From positions 1 through 5,608 of the forward strand of contig PLEA01000472.1 of NCBI GenBank assembly GCA_003136335.1: a stretch of DNA of 5,608 nucleotides, in the 5' to 3' direction. Below the pieces are notes generated by a model. It worked only from the letters and a program-made list of their open reading frames with translations, made no database searches and was not told where the DNA came from. Position numbers and translations under genes: made by a program. This stretch comes from Acidobacteriaceae bacterium (GTDB lineage: Bacteria; Acidobacteriota; Terriglobia; Terriglobales; SbA1). Positions within the stretch are counted from its first letter, which is position 1. Each line of letters opens with the position of its first letter. Positions 3,621-5,608 of the stretch are shown one piece after another.

Positions 3621-5608
3621 TATTCTTCCTCTTCCTTCACTTCGCCCCGCTCGGCCTTGGCCTTCTCGATAATCTTCTCCTGCAACTGCCCCGGAACCAC
3701 GTCGTAATGATGCATTTCCATATTGAAGCTGCCGCGCCCTTGCGTCATTGACGTCAGCTCGACGCCATAGGTCAGCATCTCGGCCATGGGCACTTCCGCT
3801 TTCACCACCGTGTTGCCGGCCTTGTTGTCCATGCCCTGGATGCGGCCGCGGCGGCTGTTGAGGTCGCCCATGATGGAGCCGGCGAAGTCGTCGGGCACCG
3901 TAATCTCGACTGCCATAACCGGCTCCAGGATCGTCGGCTTCGCCTGCTCGATCGCTTTCTTGAACGCGATGCGGCCCGCCATCTGGAACGACATGTCGTT
4001 CGAATCCACGTCGTGATAGGAGCCGTCATACAGAATCACTCTGAAATCCACCACCGGAAATCCGGCAAGGTATCCGCGCGCGGCCGCGTCCTTGATTCCC
4101 TTTTCGATGGCGGGAATATAGTTCTTCGGAATCGCGCCGCCGAAAATATCATTTACAAACTCAAACTGGGCGCCGCGCGGCAGCGGCTCCATCTTGATCT
4201 TGCAATCCCCGTACTGGCCGTGTCCGCCGGTCTGCTTCTTGTGCCGCCCCTGCACGTCTGCCCTGCCGCGGATGGTCTCCCGGTACGGCACCTTTGGCGC
4301 TTTCAGAACCACTTCCGTGTGATAGCGCTTCTTCAGTTTCGCCACCACGACTTCAATGTGCTGCTGTCCCGTGCCCGCGATCAGAAACTCCTGCGTCTGC
4401 GGATCGCGGAAGAATCGCAGCATGGCATCCTCTTCCATCAGCTTGTGCAGTCCTGGACCCAGCTTGTCTTCATCGGCTCGGCTCTTGGGTTCGATGGCAA
4501 ACGTGATCGCCGGCTCCGGCAACTTGACCCGCGGATACTGAATCGGCGCCGCCTTGTCGCCCAGCGTATCGCCTGTGAGCGTGTCTTTCAGTTTGGCCAC
4601 GGCGCCAATATCGCCCGCGTGCAATTCCGGCACCGGTATTGCCGTCTTCCCCTGCATGGTCGAGATGTGCGCGAACTTCTCCGGCCCTCCCCGGCTGAAG
4701 TTCAGCAACGTCGCATCATTCTTCAGCACGCCGGAGAAAACCTTGAAGTACGAAATCCGCCCCGCAAACGCGTCCGAGACCGTGCGAAACACATACAACG
4801 ACACCGGCTCTTCATCGGACTCGTGCCGCTTGGGGGCATCGCCATTTCTGCCAGCTTCTCCCTGCACCCACTCATGCTCGGAGGGCGCCGGAGTGTAGTC
4901 GATGATGAAATCCATGACCCGGTCCGCGCCGACGTTGCCCAGGCCGGAACTGAAGATCACCGGAAAAATTCTGTCTTCGCGAATCGCATTGTGCAGCGCC
5001 GGGATCAGATCTTCTTCGCCCAGCGTTCCGGCCTCGAAGAATTTCTCCATCAATTTGTCGTCGCCTTCGGCCACCAGTTCCACCAGCATCTCGTGCGCTT
5101 CCTGCACTTGGCCCCGCATGTTGGCCGGAATCTCCGTTTCTTTCCCCTTGCCGTTTCCGCCTAGTTCGTAGGTGTAGGCCTTCATGCGCACCAGATCGAC
5201 CACGCCGCTCAAACTCTTCTCGCTGCCGATGGGCAACTCAATCGGAATCACGTCCCGGCCAAACGCGTTGGTCAGCGATTCCAGCACGCGCTCGGCGTTG
5301 GCGCGGTCGCGGTCCATGCGGTTCACCACGATCAGCCGGGGCGTCTTGTACTCTTCGCAATAATTCCACACGCGCTGGGTCACGACCTCCACTCCGGCCA
5401 CGCCATCGACCACGACGATCGCAGCGTCCACCACGGGTAGCGCCATTTTGGCCTCGTGGACGAACATGCTGAATCCTGGCGTATCGAGGATATTGATCTT
5501 CGTCGTGCCCCACTCCACCACGGCGACGCCGGTCGCAATCGACATTTTGCGCGCGATCTCTTCTTCGTCATGGTCGGTCGTGGCGGAGCCGTCGTCGACG
5601 CGCCCCAG
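3620..5608 (-). CDS. fusA: Elongation factor G family GTPase, EF-G2-like, 5'-truncated by window
   Basis: EF-G uses GTP to drive ribosomal translocation or ribosome recycling in the cytosol. The reading frame is open to the window end, giving 662 residues. Comparison with ~691-residue EF-Gs shows about 40 N-terminal residues missing, including the P-loop. Numbering from the first visible residue: switch I region (GRVDDGS to EEEIARKMSI, 2-24), G3 DTPGF (42-46), G4 NRMD (96-99), G5-like SSG, domain II (~242-360), domain III (~364-437, GTGQQH at 413-417), domain IV (~438-563, TGGHGQYG near 460, SYHDVDS with translocation His532) and domain V (~564-633), then an acidic tail ending EEEE. ARKMSI replaces canonical ERGITI, and Phe46 replaces the His of DTPGH that corresponds to the catalytic His of EF-Tu. 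These features, with NRMDRD, point to an EF-G2-type paralogue. The symbol denotes the family only. Confidence 0.93.
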   Translation of the reverse strand: MGRVDDGSATTDHDEEEIARKMSIATGVAVVEWGTTKINILDTPGFSMFVHEAKMALPVVDAAIVVVDGVAGVEVVTQRVWNYCEEYKTPRLIVVNRMDRDRANAERVLESLTNAFGRDVIPIELPIGSEKSLSGVVDLVRMKAYTYELGGNGKGKETEIPANMRGQVQEAHEMLVELVAEGDDKLMEKFFEAGTLGEEDLIPALHNAIREDRIFPVIFSSGLGNVGADRVMDFIIDYTPAPSEHEWVQGEAGRNGDAPKRHESDEEPVSLYVFRTVSDAFAGRISYFKVFSGVLKNDATLLNFSRGGPEKFAHISTMQGKTAIPVPELHAGDIGAVAKLKDTLTGDTLGDKAAPIQYPRVKLPEPAITFAIEPKSRADEDKLGPGLHKLMEEDAMLRFFRDPQTQEFLIAGTGQQHIEVVVAKLKKRYHTEVVLKAPKVPYRETIRGRADVQGRHKKQTGGHGQYGDCKIKMEPLPRGAQFEFVNDIFGGAIPKNYIPAIEKGIKDAAARGYLAGFPVVDFRVILYDGSYHDVDSNDMSFQMAGRIAFKKAIEQAKPTILEPVMAVEITVPDDFAGSIMGDLNSRRGRIQGMDNKAGNTVVKAEVPMAEMLTYGVELTSMTQGRGSFNMEMHHYDVVPGQLQEKIIEKAKAERGEVKEEEE

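Noticed and set aside
4013..5164. Open 383-codon frame on the plus strand opposite the EF-G gene
   Set aside because: Despite its length it is rich in Arg, His and Leu without recognisable motifs, as expected for the complement of a conserved gene. The EF-G frame is continuous and motif-complete.

Overview
This is a compact, moderately GC-rich bacterial segment with six protein-coding genes, two of them cut by the window edges. No RNA genes, CRISPR array, insertion sequence or long repeat were seen. The protein style suggests a soil-type bacterium, perhaps Acidobacteriota (Terriglobia-like): an acetate kinase of the kind linked to phosphoketolase, an EF-G2-like factor, an exported UlaG-like metallo-beta-lactamase-fold protein, and a VapBC module. 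That taxonomic guess is an inference from family resemblance, not from a search.

Layout. Positions 1-888 (+) are the C-terminal 295 residues of xylulose-5-P/fructose-6-P phosphoketolase. Two bases later comes acetate kinase, 891-2042 (+). Together they form a classic unit: phosphoketolase makes acetyl phosphate and acetate kinase turns it into acetate plus ATP. Convergent to this pair is an exported MBL-fold hydrolase, 2062-2796 (-). A 123-bp divergent intergenic region (2797-2919) follows. It holds a consensus TATAAT and a perfect 22-bp palindrome, most likely the autoregulatory operator of the vapBC toxin-antitoxin pair (vapB 2920-3174, vapC 3182-3571, both +). Convergent to vapC is an elongation factor G-family gene, 3620-5608 (-), complete at its C-terminus. 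Its first roughly 40 residues, including the P-loop, lie beyond the window.

The points most worth a second look are three. The nested palindrome sits on the predicted vapBC transcription start and may also reach a divergent promoter. The EF-G has DTPGF where translating EF-Gs have DTPGH, so it is probably an EF-G2-type paralogue. The acetate kinase and the MBL protein each carry changes at otherwise conserved active-site positions. I saw no clear evidence of a wholly new multi-gene system. The families are recognisable and the novelty is in details.
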